This document shows positions 22,907-31,303 of a stretch of 46,637 nucleotides of DNA, piece after piece. The notes under the pieces are model-generated. The model ran no database searches, was not told the DNA's origin, and worked only from the letters and a program-made list of their open reading frames with translations. Source of the DNA: an uncultured Clostridium sp. GTDB taxonomy: Bacteria; Bacillota; Clostridia; TANB77; CAG-508. The stretch covers positions 1 through 46,637 of the forward strand of contig USGK01000010.1 in assembly GCA_900554175.1 (NCBI GenBank). Direction: 5' to 3'. The position numbers and the translations under genes were made by a program. The stretch's first letter is position 1. Each line of letters begins with the position of its first letter.

Positions 22907-24694
22907 ATGTTTGATATTCATGAGGAATTAAAAAAATTACCTAAAAGCCCAGGCGTATATTTAATGAAAGATAAAAATGATAAAATAATATATGTAGGAA
23001 AAGCAATAAATTTAAAAAATAGAGTGAGTTCATATTTCAGAAAGACAAATAAAACAGATAGAATTTTAAAAATGGTATCGTTAATTGATCATTTTGAATA
23101 TATTGTTGTTGACAATGAAGCTGAAGCTTTGGTTTTAGAATGCAATTTGATAAAAAAAAATAGACCAAAATACAATGTTTTATTAAAAGATGATAAAACT
23201 TATCCATATATAAAAATTGATGTAAAATCTGATTTCCCTGGCGTAACAATAACTAGAAGAAAGGTTAATGATGGATCAAAATATTTTGGACCCTATGCTA
23301 ATCCTGGAGCTGCTAAAGAATTAGTAGATTTCATAAAACAAAAATATAAAATTCGTCAATGTAAAAATTTTAAGTCTACTGTAAGAGCGTGTCTAAATTA
23401 TCATATAAAAAAGTGCCTAGCTCCATGTGTAGGTTATATTTCAATAGAAGAATATAAAAAGCAAATTGAAGAAATAATAGATCTTTTAGAAGGAAAGACA
23501 GATAAAATTTTAAGTGAACTAAGAGTACAGATAGAAGAAGCGTCTAAAAATCTAGAATTTGAAAAAGCAGCATATTTAAGAGACAAAATGATAGCAATTG
23601 AAAGGGCGATGCAAAAACAAAAAGTATCTAATCTCGGAGAAAATAATATAGATGTTATTGGATTGGCAAGGTTAGATTATTTGGTATGTATAGAAGTTTT
23701 CTTTGTAAGGGGAAGCAAGATGGAAGGTAGAGAACATTATTTTTTTGAAGGATTACAAGAAGTAGAAGATAGTGAAATATTATCAGGTTTTGTTAAACAA
23801 TATTACTTTGACAACCCAAATATTCCAAGCAAAATAATGTTAAGAGAGGATATAAATGATGCAGAAGCAATAGAACAGATTTTAGAAAAAATGGCAGGTC
23901 ATAAAGTAGAATTACATACAACAAAAAAAGGTGGAAAATTAAGATTTGTTGAAATGGCAGAACAAAATGCTTTAGTTACATTAAAAAATAGGCAAAAAGA
24001 TAAAAGCGAAATAATGTTAGAATTAAAAGAAAAGTTAAAAATGGATAAGCTTCCTAGAAAAATTGAAACATATGACATATCAAATATATCTGGAGAATTT
24101 ATGGTGGCAGCAATGTGTGTAATGCAAGATGGACAAATAAAGAAAAATCTATCGAGAAGATTTAAAATAAAAACGGTAATAGGACAAGATGACCCAAGAT
24201 GTATGGAAGAAGTAATAACAAGGAGATTAAAACATTCTATAGAAAGTGTAAATGAAGGATTTGGTAGTTTGCCAGATGCAATTTTTGCCGATGGTGGAAT
24301 AACACAAATAAGAGCAGTAAGGCGTGCAATAGATAAATATAATGTAGATATAAAGATTTTTGGAATGGTAAAAAATGACAAACATCAAACTAAAAATCTG
24401 ATAGATGAAAATGCAAATATAATAGAAGTTTCAGAAAATTTAATGAATTTAATTACATTGTTTCAAGATACGGTTCATGATACTGCAATAACATATCACA
24501 GAAAACTTCGTGAAAAAGCAGTGACAAAATCTGAATTAGATTATATAAATGGTATAGGAAAAATAAAAAAGCAAGAACTTTTAAAATATTTTGGAAGTGT
24601 CGAAAGAATAAAAAAAGCAAATATTGAAGAATTAAAGGAAGTTAAAGGCATTACGGAAGAACTAGCAAAAAAAATTCTCGATAATTTAAATTAA
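22907..24694 (+). CDS. uvrC: UvrABC excinuclease subunit C
   Basis: UvrC makes both incisions around a lesion after UvrB loading. The 595-residue protein has a GIY-YIG nuclease domain (about 10-95: Gly-Val-Tyr-Leu-Met then Ile-Tyr-Val-Gly-Lys-Ala), a Cys-rich segment (Cys near 155, 164, 171, 175), a UVR motif (about 205-240), an RNase H-like endonuclease domain (about 375-525) and C-terminal helix-hairpin-helix repeats (about 545-595). AAAGGAG precedes the start at good spacing. A TATAAT at 22871-22876 lies upstream, but its -35 box is weak. The gene is followed after 26 nt by the nuclease gene, so a DNA-repair operon is likely. Confidence 0.97.
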   Translation: MFDIHEELKKLPKSPGVYLMKDKNDKIIYVGKAINLKNRVSSYFRKTNKTDRILKMVSLIDHFEYIVVDNEAEALVLECNLIKKNRPKYNVLLKDDKTYPYIKIDVKSDFPGVTITRRKVNDGSKYFGPYANPGAAKELVDFIKQKYKIRQCKNFKSTVRACLNYHIKKCLAPCVGYISIEEYKKQIEEIIDLLEGKTDKILSELRVQIEEASKNLEFEKAAYLRDKMIAIERAMQKQKVSNLGENNIDVIGLARLDYLVCIEVFFVRGSKMEGREHYFFEGLQEVEDSEILSGFVKQYYFDNPNIPSKIMLREDINDAEAIEQILEKMAGHKVELHTTKKGGKLRFVEMAEQNALVTLKNRQKDKSEIMLELKEKLKMDKLPRKIETYDISNISGEFMVAAMCVMQDGQIKKNLSRRFKIKTVIGQDDPRCMEEVITRRLKHSIESVNEGFGSLPDAIFADGGITQIRAVRRAIDKYNVDIKIFGMVKNDKHQTKNLIDENANIIEVSENLMNLITLFQDTVHDTAITYHRKLREKAVTKSELDYINGIGKIKKQELLKYFGSVERIKKANIEELKEVKGITEELAKKILDNLN

Positions 24695-24720
24695 AATATT
24701 CAAAAGAAAGAAGGAATAAC

Positions 24721-25839
24721 ATGAAAATAATACATTGCAGTGATTTGCATTTAGACTCTAAAATGACAAGTAATTTAGATTCTAAAAAAGCAAGAGAACG
24801 TAGAGACGAAATATTATTAACATTTCAAAAATTAGTAAGATATGCTAAAGAGCAAAAAGTAAAAGTTATTTTGATTGCAGGAGATATGTTCGATAAAAAC
24901 AAAATAACGGTAAAAGCTAAAAATATTGTAAAAGATGCTATTTTGAATGCAAATGATATAGACTTTTTATATTTAAAAGGAAATCATGATGAAGCAAGTT
25001 TTATTGGAGAAGATGAAGAAATTCCTGAAAATCTTAAAATGTTCAGTAAAGAAAAGTGGATTAGCTATAAGTACGATATTGATGATAAAAATGAAGATAA
25101 AATACATCAAAGGAAAATAAATATAACTGGAATAGAATTTGGAGGAATATCTGATTCACAGATTTATAATTCATTAATATTAGATAAAAATGACATAAAT
25201 ATTGTTTGCATGCATGGTCAAGAATCAGTTTATGATGGAAAAGATAAAACTGAAATAATAAATCTTCAAAATTTAAAAAACAAAAATATAGACTATTTAG
25301 CTTTGGGACATATTCATAAATATAAAGAACAGAAATTGGATTCTAGAGGAATATATTGTTATTCTGGATGCTTAGAGGGAAGAGGATTTGATGAATGCAA
25401 TGAAAAAGGCTTTGTATTATTAGAGATTAAGAATAATGAAATTTCAAGAACTTTTATACCTTTTGCCAAAAGAACATTACATGAAGTAAAAGTAGATATA
25501 ACAGGAACAAATACAACAAATGAAGCAATAGAAAAGATTCAACAATATTTAAGGGGAATTTCAAAAAGTGATTTGGTAAAAATTATATTAACAGGAAAAG
25601 TTGAATTAGAATCAGAAAGAGATATAGATTTTATATTAAGAAAATATCAAGAAGAATTCTATTTTGTTAAGGTTTATGATGAAACTTCTCCAATAATAGA
25701 TTATTCAAAATATGAGTATGATGCATCTTTAAAAGGAGAATTTATAAGACTTATATTATCAGAAAAAATCACAGATAAAGAAAAACAGGAAATAATCATG
25801 ACAGGATTAAAAGCGCTTTCAGGGGAGGAATTAGACTAA
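24721..25839 (+). CDS. SbcD/YhaO-type metallophosphoesterase (DNA repair exonuclease family)
   Basis: This is a calcineurin-like phosphoesterase of the Mre11/SbcD/YhaO group, which together with an SMC-like ATPase processes DNA ends. In the 372-residue protein the metal-binding motifs are in order: Asp-Leu-His (Cys-Ser-Asp-Leu-His, about 6-10), Gly-Asp-Met-Phe-Asp (about 56-60), Gly-Asn-His-Asp (about 84-87), Met-His-Gly and Gly-His-Ile-His (about 195-200). The stop codon overlaps the next ATG by one base (25839), a sign of translational coupling with the ATPase. Length and small partner fit the YhaO/YhaN pair better than SbcD/SbcC. Confidence 0.85.
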   Translation: MKIIHCSDLHLDSKMTSNLDSKKARERRDEILLTFQKLVRYAKEQKVKVILIAGDMFDKNKITVKAKNIVKDAILNANDIDFLYLKGNHDEASFIGEDEEIPENLKMFSKEKWISYKYDIDDKNEDKIHQRKINITGIEFGGISDSQIYNSLILDKNDINIVCMHGQESVYDGKDKTEIINLQNLKNKNIDYLALGHIHKYKEQKLDSRGIYCYSGCLEGRGFDECNEKGFVLLEIKNNEISRTFIPFAKRTLHEVKVDITGTNTTNEAIEKIQQYLRGISKSDLVKIILTGKVELESERDIDFILRKYQEEFYFVKVYDETSPIIDYSKYEYDASLKGEFIRLILSEKITDKEKQEIIMTGLKALSGEELD

Positions 25840-28214
25840 TGAAATTATTAAAATGTCATATAGAAAATTTCGGAAAATTGAACAATTTTGAATATAAATT
25901 TACATCAGGATTAAACATAATAAAAGAGCCAAATGGTTTTGGAAAGACAACATTTGCTAATTTTATAAAAGCTATGTTTTATGGATTAGAAAGTACAGCA
26001 AAAAGAACGACAGCTTTAACAGATAGAAAAAAATACTATCCTTGGCAAGGTGGTAATTTTGGTGGAAGTATTGAATTTGAAATAGATGGAAAAGAATACA
26101 GAGTTGAAAGATTTTTCGGACAAAAAGAACAAGAAGATACATTTGAATTATATAATCTAAAAACTAATTTAAAAAGTACAGATTTTACAAAGAATTTGGG
26201 AGAAGAGATATTTAAAATAAATAAAGAAGCTTATGAAAGAAGTACATATATACCGTCAAAGGGTATTCAAATAAAGATGAATGATAGTTTAAATGCAAAA
26301 TTAGGAAATATATTAGAAAGTGAAAAAGATATAAATACTTCTGAAATGGCTTTAAAAAGAATAGATGATGCGATAAAAATATATAAGAAAACCGGTTCAA
26401 GAGGGTTGCTAAATGAAAATCAAGATAAAATACTAAAACTTCAAAGGATAATAGAAGAAAAAAAATCTGAAGAAGAAGCTTATGAGGAGAGAAAAACAAA
26501 ATTAGAAGAAACAAAAAACAAAATTAAGGAATTGGAAAAAATACAAAAACAAGCAAGAGAAGAATTAGAAAAGGGACTAGAATTAGAAGGTAAAATAGCT
26601 AAAAAACAAAATTATGAACTTCTCAGAAAGAAATATGAAGAGAATTTGACAATGAAAAAAGAATTAGATAATTTCTTTAAAGGAGAAGTACCAAAAGATG
26701 AAGAAATAGATATATTATTCGACAAATGTATTCAGGTAGAAAAATATAGAGTCGAGGTTAAAGGATATGAGCTAAGTGATGAAGAAAGATTAGATATTTT
26801 GAGATTAAAAGAAAAATTTGAAAATAAAAATATGACAGAAAGAAAGATAAACCAAAAAATAGCAGATTGTAATGAAATAAAAGATGTAAAGAATAAAATT
26901 GAAAATATAAGCAATGAAAAAGATAAAATTAAAGAAAAAATTTTAGATGATCAGGAAGGTATATCTTCGAATAAAAAAAGAGGAATAATATTATTAATTA
27001 TTGCAATAGTATTTATTATTGCATCTTTGGGCACATTTTTCTTTAACATATTAGAATTGAATATTGCAAGAGGAATTTTCATATTTAGTATTATTTTAAT
27101 TATTGTTTCGATTTCAAAATTTATAAAGTCAGGAAAATTAAAAAAAGAAATGAAATTGAAAGAAGAAGAAAAAGAAAATGTCGAAGAAGTCTTAAACAGT
27201 TTAAACTCTAAATTATATGAAATAGAAAATGATTTAAGCGAATTTTTAAGTGAATATTTAGGAACAAGTTATGATGAGGATAAAGTTATTGCGTTAACAG
27301 AGGTAAAAGCAGATCTAAATAAATATCATGAATTAGAAAGAAAATTAAACAGCACATTAAGTAAACAATTTAAAACAATGCAAAAACTTGAATTGCTTCA
27401 AGATAGCATAAAAAAATACTTAGAAAAATATTTTGATAAAGTAAAGGAACCATATTCAAGACTTGCTCAAGAGATGAGGAACAAAAAGAATGAGTTTAAT
27501 ACTGTTACAGTTAGTCTTGAACAAAGTAAAAAAGAAAAAGAAGAGTTTGAAAAAGAAAATGAAATTAACCAATTAAATGATATTGAAATCAATTCGAACT
27601 TTAAAGAATCTAATAATTTTAGTGTTTTTGATAAAGTAAAAGTTGAAGAAAGAATAAAAAATGCAGAAATACAAATAAATCTTTTAAATTCTGAAAAAAT
27701 ATCAAATAAAAATCAAATGGAATTATTAGAAACAAGTTTAGATGAAGTTGAAGAGAAAGAGTCTGAACTTGAAGAATTACAGAATGCCCAAAAAGAATAT
27801 GAAGAAAAGTATGACATTTTGAAAAAGACAGAAAAATATTTGAAACAGGCAAAAGAAAGTTTTTCTTCACATTATTTAAATCGTATGGAAAAAGGCTTTA
27901 ATAAATACATAAAATTAATAGATAATAATGAAATTAAGGCTAATATAGATGTTAATTTAAATGTAAAATTAGAAAAAAATGGTGCAAAGAAGGATAGTAG
28001 CTATTTTAGTACAGGATATCAAGACTTAATATATATATGTATAAGATTTGGTTTGATAGATGCACTTTTTGAAAATGAATCACCATTTGTTGTTTTAGAT
28101 GACCCTTTTGTAAATTTGGATGAAAATAAGATTGAAAATAGTATTGACTTAATAAATAAAATTTCTGAAAAATATCAAATTGTATATTTTGTATGTCATG
28201 AAAGCAGAACTTAA
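25839..28214 (+). CDS. YhaN/SbcC-like AAA ATPase with coiled coils and membrane segments
   Basis: This is the predicted partner ATPase of the preceding nuclease. The 791-residue protein has an N-terminal P-loop (Pro-Asn-Gly-Phe-Gly-Lys-Thr-Thr, 31-38), long coiled coils (about 190-260 and 300-375), two membrane-spanning segments in the middle (about 382-402 and 408-428), a second coiled-coil region (about 430-690) and the C-terminal half ATPase with Leu-Asp-Asp-Pro-Phe-Val-Asn-Leu-Asp (Walker B/D-loop). The central membrane hairpin is a YhaN feature not found in SbcC. It starts on the last base of the nuclease stop codon. A role at DNA ends near the membrane is inference from family. Confidence 0.82.
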   Translation: MKLLKCHIENFGKLNNFEYKFTSGLNIIKEPNGFGKTTFANFIKAMFYGLESTAKRTTALTDRKKYYPWQGGNFGGSIEFEIDGKEYRVERFFGQKEQEDTFELYNLKTNLKSTDFTKNLGEEIFKINKEAYERSTYIPSKGIQIKMNDSLNAKLGNILESEKDINTSEMALKRIDDAIKIYKKTGSRGLLNENQDKILKLQRIIEEKKSEEEAYEERKTKLEETKNKIKELEKIQKQAREELEKGLELEGKIAKKQNYELLRKKYEENLTMKKELDNFFKGEVPKDEEIDILFDKCIQVEKYRVEVKGYELSDEERLDILRLKEKFENKNMTERKINQKIADCNEIKDVKNKIENISNEKDKIKEKILDDQEGISSNKKRGIILLIIAIVFIIASLGTFFFNILELNIARGIFIFSIILIIVSISKFIKSGKLKKEMKLKEEEKENVEEVLNSLNSKLYEIENDLSEFLSEYLGTSYDEDKVIALTEVKADLNKYHELERKLNSTLSKQFKTMQKLELLQDSIKKYLEKYFDKVKEPYSRLAQEMRNKKNEFNTVTVSLEQSKKEKEEFEKENEINQLNDIEINSNFKESNNFSVFDKVKVEERIKNAEIQINLLNSEKISNKNQMELLETSLDEVEEKESELEELQNAQKEYEEKYDILKKTEKYLKQAKESFSSHYLNRMEKGFNKYIKLIDNNEIKANIDVNLNVKLEKNGAKKDSSYFSTGYQDLIYICIRFGLIDALFENESPFVVLDDPFVNLDENKIENSIDLINKISEKYQIVYFVCHESRT

Positions 28215-28352
28215 ACACAACTTAAATTATAAACATAAAATAAAATAAAAATCAAATAATGAAAAAAGTATTTTAAATGAGTAAATTATAAAAAAAGTAA
28301 GTAAAAATAAAAATAACATAAGTATAGATATAATTTATGCAAAAAATAAAAT

Positions 28353-28381
28353 TTGAACAAATAAATTATATATGCTATTAT
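28353..28381 (+). promoter_or_regulatory. Sigma-A type promoter of 6S RNA
   Basis: TTGAAC (28353-28358), a 17-bp spacer and TATTAT (28376-28381). The predicted start near 28388 coincides with the 5' end of the closing stem of the RNA. Confidence 0.6.
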
Positions 28382-28390
28382 AAGATTAAT

Positions 28391-28592
28391 AAAACATACC
28401 CTGCATAGTTCGTGTAGACAGAATTTTTAGAACCTACAAGTTATAAGAGGGGCTAATCTCTTTGTATGGCGTGCATGCTTACACCTTCGGGTAGTAAGAA
28501 GCCCATGAGTATTAAGGTAGGCACCCACCTGTTTTTAGGAGCAGGTTATTAAAAATTTTGGCATAATCTTGCGGCTAAGGCGGGGATGTTTT
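28391..28592 (+). ncRNA. ssrS: 6S RNA (SsrS-like)
   Basis: This roughly 200-nt stretch has no coding frame. Its ends pair as AAAACAT with ATGTTTT and then CCC with GGG. It contains 6S-like elements: TGCATAGTTCGTG near the 5' end, AGAAGCCCATGAG, AAGGTAGGCACCCACCTG and GCGGCTAAGGCGGGG at the 3' side, and it can form one long interrupted rod. 6S RNA binds the sigma-A holoenzyme as a promoter mimic. Assignment is from remembered motif resemblance and shape; a covariance-model match would settle it. Confidence 0.72.
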
Positions 28593-28642
28593 ATTTATTG
28601 AATGAACGCTTATAAAAATTATGAAAAATTTTAAAAAAGCTA

Positions 28643-28671
28643 TTGACAAAATATTATTTTAGCTTTATAAT
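28643..28671 (+). promoter_or_regulatory. Perfect consensus sigma-A promoter of tRNA-Tyr
   Basis: TTGACA (28643-28648), a 17-bp spacer and TATAAT (28666-28671), with the tRNA beginning about 32 bp downstream of the -10 box. Confidence 0.8.
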
Positions 28672-28703
28672 AGCAAATGTGTTACACAAAATGTATCATA
28701 TTT

Positions 28704-28789
28704 GGGCAAGTGGTCGAGTGGTTAATGGCACCAGACTGTAAATCTGGCCGCGAGAGCGTACGATGGTTCGAATCCATCCTTGCCCACCA
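28704..28789 (+). tRNA. tRNA-Tyr (anticodon GTA)
   Basis: The acceptor GGGCAAG (28704-28710) pairs with CTTGCCC (28779-28785), with discriminator A and encoded CCA. The anticodon loop CTGTAAA gives GTA. The long variable arm and 86-nt length fit class II tRNA-Tyr. Confidence 0.97.
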
Positions 28790-28819
28790 AAATACAAGGA
28801 AACTTGTATTTTATTTTTT
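28789..28819 (+). terminator. Rho-independent terminator of tRNA-Tyr
   Basis: The arms AAAATACAAG and CTTGTATTTT form a 10-bp stem with a GAAA loop, followed by a T-rich tract. It begins at the last base of the tRNA. Confidence 0.88.
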
Positions 28820-28962
28820 ATATTCTTTACGAACAAAAATTTGAACATTCCTTAAATATTTAAGAAATAGAGGTGAAAAATCTTTAACTTTTAGATTCAA
28901 AATAAATAATTTAATTCTATCTTAAAATTAAATTCGAAGAAAATTAATAAGGAGAGAAAATT

Positions 28963-29253
28963 ATGACTCAGTTAAAAGAAAGAAAATTAAGAAAAATTTT
29001 AGAATATTTTAAGAATAAAGATATCATACTAGAATTTAATGATGGAATAATTGGTAAAATAGAAGTGAAAAATGCTATTATAGAATTTGATGAATATGGA
29101 TTTATCAATATAAAAAACGAAAAAATTGATTTAAAAGTAAATACGACTTTACTATACAATACAAAAATAAAAGAAGAGAAAAAAAGATTAGAGACAAGAA
29201 TAGATGGTCAAATAGAATTAAAAATAAAAACACTTGACATTAAAAAAAAATAG
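28963..29253 (+). CDS. Small beta-rich protein of unknown function
   Basis: The 96-residue protein has a helical N-terminus (about 1-18), then a run of short strands including Ile-Ile-Leu-Glu-Phe-Asn-Asp-Gly-Ile-Ile-Gly-Lys-Ile (about 20-33), a shape that recalls small SH3-like or Sm-like barrels. This is a shape impression, not a family match. GGAG precedes the start at good spacing. It lies 72 nt upstream of fba on the same strand without a terminator between, so cotranscription is possible. No membrane segment or signal peptide is visible. Confidence 0.6.
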   Translation: MTQLKERKLRKILEYFKNKDIILEFNDGIIGKIEVKNAIIEFDEYGFINIKNEKIDLKVNTTLLYNTKIKEEKKRLETRIDGQIELKIKTLDIKKK

Positions 29254-29325
29254 CAATAGAATAAAGAAAAATTTAAATTCAAAAGAAGAAAATAAGATAA
29301 AGAATAAAGATTAGGAGGAAAAATT

Positions 29326-30255
29326 ATGTTAGTAACAACAAAGGAAATGTTTGAAAAATCAATGAAGGAAGGATTTGCAATAGGTGCTTTTAATGTAAAC
29401 AATATGGAAATAATTCAAGCAATAATGGATGCAGCTGCAAGTCAAAAAGCACCTGTAATTATGCAAGCTTCATCAAGTGCTATAAAATATGCAAGAATAA
29501 ATTATTTAATGAAAATGGTAAAAGCCGCAGAAGAGGAACATCCTGAAATACCATTTGCAATTCATTTAGATCATGGACCAGATTTTGAAACATGTAAAAT
29601 GTGCATAGATAATGGTTTTACATCAGTAATGTTTGATGGATCAAAGTATGATTTCGAGGAAAATATAAGATTAACAAAAGAAGTTGTAGATTATGCACAT
29701 GCACATGGTGTAGTTGTAGAAGCTGAACTTGGAAAATTGGCAGGAATAGAGGATGACGTAAATGTAGCAGCAGATGATGCAATGTATACAGATCCAGCAC
29801 AAGCAGAAGAATTTGTAAAAAGAACAGGATGTGATTCTTTAGCAATAGCAATAGGAACAAGTCATGGAGCATATAAATTTAAAGGAGAGGCAAAATTAAG
29901 ATTTGATATTTTACAAAAAATAAAAGAAAGAATACCAAATACTCCAATAGTACTACATGGAGCATCAACAGTAATACCTGAACTTGTAGAACAATGTAAC
30001 AAATATGGTGCAGATATTCCAGGAGCAAAAGGTGTTCCAGATGAAATGCTTCATACAGCATCAATTTCAGGAGTATCAAAGATAAATGTTGACACGGATT
30101 TAAGATTAGCAATGACAGCAGCTATAAGAAAAGAATTTTTTGAACAACCAGAAGTATTTGATCCACGTAAATATTTAGGACCTGCAAGAGATTTGATAAA
30201 AGAAACAGTAGAACATAAAATAAGAGATGTATTTGGCTCAAGCAATAAGGCATAG
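29326..30255 (+). CDS. fba: Class II fructose-bisphosphate aldolase
   Basis: The enzyme cleaves fructose-1,6-bisphosphate to dihydroxyacetone phosphate and glyceraldehyde-3-phosphate in glycolysis, and the reverse in gluconeogenesis. At 309 residues it has normal length. Asp82 and zinc ligand His83 lie in His-Leu-Asp-His-Gly, with further zinc ligands His180 (Gly-Thr-Ser-His-Gly-Ala) and His211 (Leu-His-Gly-Ala-Ser). Asn and Asp in Ile-Asn-Val-Asp-Thr-Asp-Leu bind phosphate. The start has a strong AGGAGG. The A-rich codon use is typical of a highly expressed gene here. A converging smpB gene and a structured terminator follow. Confidence 0.97.
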   Translation: MLVTTKEMFEKSMKEGFAIGAFNVNNMEIIQAIMDAAASQKAPVIMQASSSAIKYARINYLMKMVKAAEEEHPEIPFAIHLDHGPDFETCKMCIDNGFTSVMFDGSKYDFEENIRLTKEVVDYAHAHGVVVEAELGKLAGIEDDVNVAADDAMYTDPAQAEEFVKRTGCDSLAIAIGTSHGAYKFKGEAKLRFDILQKIKERIPNTPIVLHGASTVIPELVEQCNKYGADIPGAKGVPDEMLHTASISGVSKINVDTDLRLAMTAAIRKEFFEQPEVFDPRKYLGPARDLIKETVEHKIRDVFGSSNKA

Positions 30256-30291
30256 TAATTATACAGATTTTTATAAATATTATTATACAAT

Positions 30292-30372
30292 AAAAAAGGT
30301 AGAATAGGAGTTATAAAGTAAGCGATGAAACTAGAAATTCGTTCAGTAAAATAATTCCTATTTACCTTTTTT
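30292..30372. terminator. Structured convergent terminator between fba and smpB
   Basis: Arms 30292-30314 and 30351-30372 form a roughly 22-bp stem with one bulged G and one G-T pair, with T6 at the plus-strand 3' end and A6 at the 5' end, so it can stop transcription from both sides. The loop of about 35 nt is unusually long and holds a second hairpin (GATGAA with TTCGTT). Confidence 0.7.
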
Positions 30373-30407
30373 ATTAAATTTGGATATTTCAGTTGTATTA
30401 TTAAAAA

Positions 30408-30869
30408 CTAATAGTTATTTTTTTCACTTAAAGCTTTTTGTATTCTCCTTTCAGAGTCTTTTTTTGCAATATCTTGCCTTTTATCATAAAGTTTTTTACC
30501 TTTCCCAATTCCAAGTTCAAGTTTTACTTTATTCCCTTTAAAATATAAACAAATAGGAACTAAAGAACAACCTTTTTGTTGAATTTTTCCTATTAATCTA
30601 TTTATTTCATATTTATTTAATAATAATTTTCTATCTCTTAGAGGGTCTTTATTATATATATTACCAAATTCATATGGGCTGATATGCATATTATATATAA
30701 AGCATTCTCCATTTTTTATGTTAGCAAAGCTATCTTTAATATTTACTTTTCCATTTCTAATGGATTTTATTTCAGTACCAAAAAGAACTATGCCCACTTC
30801 TATAGTATCTTCAATTGAATAATTGTGATAAGCATTGGGATTTTTTGAAATTATTTTTTTATTTTCCAT
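30408..30869 (-). CDS. smpB: SsrA-binding protein SmpB
   Basis: SmpB binds tmRNA and the stalled ribosome in trans-translation. From ATG 30869 the protein has 153 residues. Visible features are the conserved Asn-x-x-Ala-His/Tyr-x-Tyr start region, Gly-Thr-Glu-Ile-Lys-Ser-Ile-Arg (about 31-38), the OB-fold, and the basic C-terminal tail with Gly-Lys-Gly-Lys-Lys-x-Tyr-Asp-Lys-Arg. A TTG at 30881 could add four codons, but it overlaps the GGAGG Shine-Dalgarno (30879-30875), so ATG 30869 is the start. The gene for tmRNA is not found nearby. Confidence 0.96.
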   Translation of the reverse strand: MENKKIISKNPNAYHNYSIEDTIEVGIVLFGTEIKSIRNGKVNIKDSFANIKNGECFIYNMHISPYEFGNIYNKDPLRDRKLLLNKYEINRLIGKIQQKGCSLVPICLYFKGNKVKLELGIGKGKKLYDKRQDIAKKDSERRIQKALSEKNNY

Positions 30870-30948
30870 TATAACCTCCAAATGAATAAAAAGTCTTTAT
30901 ATTATTTTAGTATAACATAATTGTTTATAAAGTTCAAATAAAAATTGT

Positions 30949-30977
30949 AACAGTAATTTAAAATTTTGCATAATATA
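30949..30977 (+). promoter_or_regulatory. SigK-like promoter of the 61-aa cysteine-rich gene
   Basis: AACA (30949-30952), a 16-bp spacer and CATAATATA (30969-30977) match the late mother-cell SigK pattern (MACM, N16-17, CATANNNTA). No good sigma-A boxes are present in the same place. Confidence 0.5.
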
Positions 30978-31005
30978 GTGTATAAATTATGAAGGAGGTA
31001 TTGCT

Positions 31006-31191
31006 ATGCAAGACAATAGTATGAATGCTGGATTCCAAAATCAAGAAGAATTCAATCGTTGTTGTAATAATGGAGGAAATTCTGTAGGGGGAGTATTTGG
31101 TGGAAATAATTGTTGTTGCGATAGTGAAATTTTATTTTTTATAATAATATTTTTACTACTTTTTACTAACTATGGATGTTGTAGAGGATAG
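31006..31191 (+). CDS. Small Cys/Asn/Gly-rich protein with hydrophobic C-terminus
   Basis: The 61-residue protein has a polar N-terminal half rich in Asn, Gly and Gln, cysteine clusters (Cys-Cys near 19-20, Cys-Cys-Cys near 36-38, Cys-Cys near 58-59) and one hydrophobic segment (about 42-54). No named family is recognised. The ribosome binding site AAGGAGGT is very strong. The upstream SigK-like promoter and the composition suggest a spore coat or spore-surface component made late in the mother cell; this is inference. It is monocistronic, with a terminator following. Confidence 0.65.
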   Translation: MQDNSMNAGFQNQEEFNRCCNNGGNSVGGVFGGNNCCCDSEILFFIIIFLLLFTNYGCCRG

Positions 31192-31194
31192 AAA

Positions 31195-31221
31195 TAGGGG
31201 CTCTTGCCCTTTTTCTTTTTT
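31195..31221 (+). terminator. Rho-independent terminator
   Basis: The short stem AGGGGC/GCCCTT with a TCTT loop is followed by TTTC and a T-rich stretch. It ends the 61-aa gene. Confidence 0.7.
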
Positions 31222-31239
31222 ATAAAAAAGTTAAAACTA

Positions 31240-31268
31240 TTGAATTTGAAATAAAAATAATGTAGAAT
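31240..31268 (+). promoter_or_regulatory. Sigma-A type promoter of ylmH
   Basis: TTGAAT (31240-31245), a 17-bp spacer and TAGAAT (31263-31268), ahead of the start at 31304. Confidence 0.5.
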
Positions 31269-31303
31269 GTAAAAAAATAAAATTATGGGAGGATTTTTAA
31301 TTC

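Noticed and set aside
23899..24381. 160-codon minus-strand frame
   Set aside because: Antisense shadow of uvrC with no ribosome binding site or recognisable protein features.
30880..31000. tmRNA gene next to smpB
   Set aside because: None of the conserved tmRNA ends or tag-peptide region is present, and the gap is too short.
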